Below are positions 5,508 to 7,211 of a DNA stretch of 7,211 nt, in pieces. Source of the stretch: JAFLUQ01 sp964442035 (lineage in GTDB: Bacteria; Bacillota; Clostridia; UMGS1883); NCBI GenBank assembly GCA_964442035.1, contig CAYTWZ010000090.1:1-7211 (forward strand). Direction: 5' to 3'. A program made the translations under genes and the position numbers. Numbering within the stretch: the stretch's first letter is position 1; each line of letters opens with the position of its first letter. Under the pieces are notes generated by a model. The model did no database searches. It was not told the origin of the DNA and saw nothing but the letters and a program-made list of their open reading frames with translations.

Positions 5508-5993
5508 TCAACCCTGGTCGTCTGTATCATTGGGAAGCTGCTTGGCTGTTGCCTGAGAGCGCATTTCGGTCAGAGCGCTGTGTACTATCTCCTGAGATTT
5601 GGCGATTTTTTCCTCAGTTTGAGAAAGAAGGGAAATAACGTAATTGTTTGTGCCTGCTCTGAGATCTCTGGCTTTTCTCTGAGCGTCGTCAATGATCTGG
5701 CCGGACTGTTCTACTGCGGCCTTGGTGATTTCATGCTCTTGAACCATGGCGGCAGCCTTTTCCTTGGCCTCCGCAATAATGCGATCGGCTTCAGCTTCCG
5801 CGTCCGCCAGAATGCGCTTGCGCTCATCCTTTACCATACGGGCCTGCTTAAGATCCTCGGGCAACTTCATGCGAATATCGTCAATACTCTTAAAAAGCTC
5901 TTCCTTATCAATAAGTATGCGGTTGATAAGGGGAATAGTCCTCGCATGGTCAACCTTGTCTTCGAGCATATCGATCATTTTCAAAATTTCCAT
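5508..5993 (-). CDS. Coiled-coil protein downstream of coaD (often annotated ATPase / V-ATPase subunit H-like); function unknown
   Basis: 161 residues, soluble, no signal peptide. The N-terminus MEILKMIDMLEDKVDHA and a PLINRILIDKEEL turn precede a long helical stretch (about 30-150) rich in A, E, K, R and D with heptad-like spacing. Its middle (RKRILADAEAEADRIIAEA, about 58-76) resembles the stalk helices of ATP synthase b/E/H subunits and DivIVA-like proteins. This is why such genes are labelled ATPase, although no nucleotide-binding motif exists. A protein of this kind next to coaD is a recurring arrangement in Clostridia, known to me from general genome patterns. The ATG lies 4 bases after the coaD stop, with AGGAGG (6002-6007) inside the coaD end, so translation is coupled. 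A structural or division/envelope role is possible but not shown. Confidence 0.88.
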   Translation of the reverse strand: MEILKMIDMLEDKVDHARTIPLINRILIDKEELFKSIDDIRMKLPEDLKQARMVKDERKRILADAEAEADRIIAEAKEKAAAMVQEHEITKAAVEQSGQIIDDAQRKARDLRAGTNNYVISLLSQTEEKIAKSQEIVHSALTEMRSQATAKQLPNDTDDQG

Positions 5994-5997
5994 AGTA

Positions 5998-6477
5998 TTA
6001 GCCTCCTATTTTTTCTAATATATCATTTTCAATTTCTTTTGGTACAAAATCGGATATCTTTCCTCCGTAGCTGGCAATATCCTTGACTATGCTGGAGCTG
6101 AGGTATGAATAGGTGGGACTTGTCGCAATAAAAAATGTCTCAATGTCCGGGTTGATGTATTTGTTTGCCAGAGCCATCTGGAATTCGTATTCAAAGTCAC
6201 TTACAGCCCTCAGACCCTTGACAATGAACCCGGCGCCCTTGCTTTTGGCGTAGTCCACAAGCAGTCCGTCGAAGCTTTCAGCTTCCACGTTGGGCATATC
6301 GGCAATTACACGCTTGATAAGCTTCAGCCTTTCCTCAATGGTGAACAGCGGCTTTTTTGTACTATTATGAAGAATTCCCACATATACCTTGTCAAACAGT
6401 GCCGCCGTGCGTCGGATGATATCTACATGACCGTTTGTGATCGGGTCAAAGCTGCCGGGTACAACTGCAATTTTCAT
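5998..6477 (-). CDS. coaD: Phosphopantetheine adenylyltransferase (PPAT)
   Basis: Cytosolic enzyme of 159 residues that transfers AMP from ATP to 4'-phosphopantetheine, giving dephospho-CoA, the next-to-last step of coenzyme A synthesis. GSFDPITNGH (8-17) carries the TxGH nucleotidyltransferase motif with H17. K42 lies in STKKPLF, and R90 in VKGLRAVSDFEYE binds phosphates. The closing motif is YLSSSIVKDIA (125-135), with K in place of the R found in the E. coli form, as is common in Firmicutes. The ATG overlaps the rsmD stop as ATGA (6474-6477), and TAAGGAGG sits five bases before it, so the two are translated as a coupled pair. The rsmD-coaD order is widely conserved. Confidence 0.98.
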   Translation of the reverse strand: MKIAVVPGSFDPITNGHVDIIRRTAALFDKVYVGILHNSTKKPLFTIEERLKLIKRVIADMPNVEAESFDGLLVDYAKSKGAGFIVKGLRAVSDFEYEFQMALANKYINPDIETFFIATSPTYSYLSSSIVKDIASYGGKISDFVPKEIENDILEKIGG

Positions 6478-7019
6478 ATTGGCCTCCTTAGGACGGTCAG
6501 GTGTACTCGACCGTAGCGCTTGTCCTTTTCCCTCACAAATTGATCGGGGAACACCGGCTTCCCGGCGTCTTCATCCCATTCCACGGCAATAACTCCGCCT
6601 TTTTGAAGCAAACTATGCCGGAAAATAAGCCCACACGACTTCTCGTAAAGCCCGCCCCTATATGGCGGATCCATAAATATAATGGAAAACTCTCTTTTGC
6701 ACTCACTTAGATAATCAAGCGCATTTTTTGATATAAAAGTGGCTTTTTCCTCCATACGGGCCTTTTGTATATTTGTCCTAACCGCCGCTTCCGCCGCCTT
6801 GGAATTGTCCACAAAGACCGCTTCCGCCGCTCCGCGGCTTAAAGCTTCGATTCCCAAAGCGCCGCTTCCGGCAAACAGATCCAACACCCGGCTGTCCCTG
6901 AGCACGGGTGTGAGCATACTGAACAGGGCTTCCTTCACCCTGTCAAGAGTGGGACGTGTGTCGTTCCCCGGGGGAGAAATCAGCTTTAGCCCCCTTGCCG
7001 AACCGGAAATTACTCTCAC
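6474..7019 (-). CDS. rsmD: 16S rRNA (guanine(966)-N(2))-methyltransferase RsmD
   Basis: Cytosolic S-adenosylmethionine-dependent methyltransferase of 181 residues that methylates G966 (E. coli numbering) of 16S rRNA during small-subunit assembly. The family N-terminus MRVISGSARGLKL and the TRPTLDRVKEALFSML stretch (21-36) are present. Motif I VLDLFAGSGALGIEALSRGA is at 45-64, the acidic ribose-binding D71 follows, and the catalytic DPPY is at 117-120. The start is GTG at 7019-7017, with GGAGGG (7026-7031) six bases upstream, and matches the family start. It is the first gene of the minus-strand operon behind the promoter at 7077-7105, with a leader of about 50 bases. The stop overlaps the coaD start by four bases. 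Confidence 0.97.
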   Translation of the reverse strand: MRVISGSARGLKLISPPGNDTRPTLDRVKEALFSMLTPVLRDSRVLDLFAGSGALGIEALSRGAAEAVFVDNSKAAEAAVRTNIQKARMEEKATFISKNALDYLSECKREFSIIFMDPPYRGGLYEKSCGLIFRHSLLQKGGVIAVEWDEDAGKPVFPDQFVREKDKRYGRVHLTVLRRPI

Positions 7020-7039
7020 TCTTTACCCTCCAATGACTG

Positions 7040-7056
7040 TCTCTGCAGGGCAGAGA
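7040..7056 (-). other. Small hairpin in the rsmD leader
   Basis: TCTCTGC (7040-7046) and GCAGAGA (7050-7056) form a 7-bp stem with a 3-base loop in the 5' untranslated region, ending nine bases before the GGAGGG site. There is no T run, so it is not a terminator. It may protect the RNA end or have no role. Confidence 0.45.
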
Positions 7057-7076
7057 TACAATTATTCATATCTTAT

Positions 7077-7105
7077 ATTTTATACTACAGTCAAACCAAA
7101 GTCAA
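7077..7105 (-). promoter_or_regulatory. Promoter of the rsmD-coaD operon
   Basis: On the minus strand there is TTGACT (7100-7105), a 17-base spacer and TAAAAT (7077-7082). Five of six bases match the consensus in each box and the spacing is ideal. The start of transcription is expected near 7070, about 50 bases before the GTG of rsmD. Confidence 0.8.
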
Positions 7106-7190
7106 GTCTTTTGAAGCAATTTTTTTTCGGATGAAGCGTTTTTTGTCATTTTTTTTGTTAAATACCGCTTTTGAAAGGGGATATCTGAGC

Positions 7191-7211
7191 TTGATTCACA
7201 GTAAAATAACC
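7191..7211 (+). CDS. Possible first codons of a rightward gene cut by the window edge
   Basis: AAAGGGG (7174-7180) lies 10 bases before TTG at 7191-7193, after which seven codons (ending ATA ACC) stay open to the window end. The upstream region 7106-7170 is AT-rich with long T runs and no convincing -35/-10 pair. It is divergent from rsmD. Too short to judge, and the TTG may be chance. Confidence 0.2.

Noticed and set aside
5454..5525. Possible terminator or promoter between the coiled-coil gene and yebC
   Set aside because: The T run (minus strand, after CCGCG) follows only a 3-4 bp stem with no proper loop, and no -35/-10 pair with acceptable spacing was found.
5484..6086. 200-codon open frame on the plus strand opposite the coiled-coil gene
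   Set aside because: No Shine-Dalgarno before its ATG, no family resemblance, and it lies fully antisense to two well-supported genes with coupled starts. It is a shadow of A/E/K-rich coding sequence on the other strand.
1..7211. CRISPR array, insertion sequence, toxin-antitoxin pair or phage/defence gene
   Set aside because: No regularly spaced repeats, terminal inverted repeats, transposase or integrase motifs, or paired small genes were seen. Apart from the small protein at 249-686, all larger frames are conserved housekeeping types.

Overview
The window looks like a stretch of chromosome from a low- to mid-GC Firmicute, most likely a gut-type member of the Clostridia (Ruminococcaceae/Oscillospiraceae-like). 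The reasons are strong AGGAGG-type ribosome binding sites, frequent GTG and TTG starts, sigma-A promoters close to consensus, the coaD variant ending its last motif in SSSIVK, the Cys-rich Firmicutes form of FeoB, and a coiled-coil gene directly after coaD. This is inference from sequence character, not a taxonomic search. There is no sign of a phage, insertion sequence, CRISPR array or integrated element. All the larger genes are conserved housekeeping types.

Left part (1-796): the 5' part of a tRNA-Val(UAC) gene runs off the left edge on the minus strand, behind a perfect-consensus promoter with an A-tract UP-like element. Back to back with it, a second very strong promoter reads rightward into a 145-residue protein of unknown function. 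Its N-terminus resembles the RRXRR/PLMP domain found at the front of IscB-type nucleases, followed by a helical module and an acidic tail. The leader of this gene carries a near-duplicate of its own translation start region. Two hairpin terminators close the unit.

Middle (797-3548): feoB (ferrous iron transporter, minus strand) and a Nudix hydrolase of ADP-ribose pyrophosphatase type (plus strand) are divergent. Their promoters overlap in about 50 bases around a shared AT box flanked by an 8-bp inverted repeat. No feoA is seen beside feoB.

Right part (3535-7105): five minus-strand genes, in transcription order rsmD, coaD, a coiled-coil protein, yebC and a DacF-like D-Ala-D-Ala carboxypeptidase, follow a good promoter at 7077-7105. 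The first three are tightly coupled (a 4-base ATGA overlap, then a 4-base gap) and are surely one operon. yebC and the carboxypeptidase follow after gaps of 54 and 62 bases. The carboxypeptidase gene starts with TTG, and its Shine-Dalgarno lies inside the 3' arm of a perfect 16-bp hairpin, a striking control or termination element. Its 3' end overlaps the 3' end of the Nudix gene by 14 bases.

The operon joins ribosome maturation (16S rRNA methylation), coenzyme A synthesis, a translation/transcription factor and cell-wall trimming. No dedicated new multi-gene system is evident. The most unusual items are the PLMP-like small protein with its duplicated start region and the hairpin that covers the carboxypeptidase ribosome binding site.
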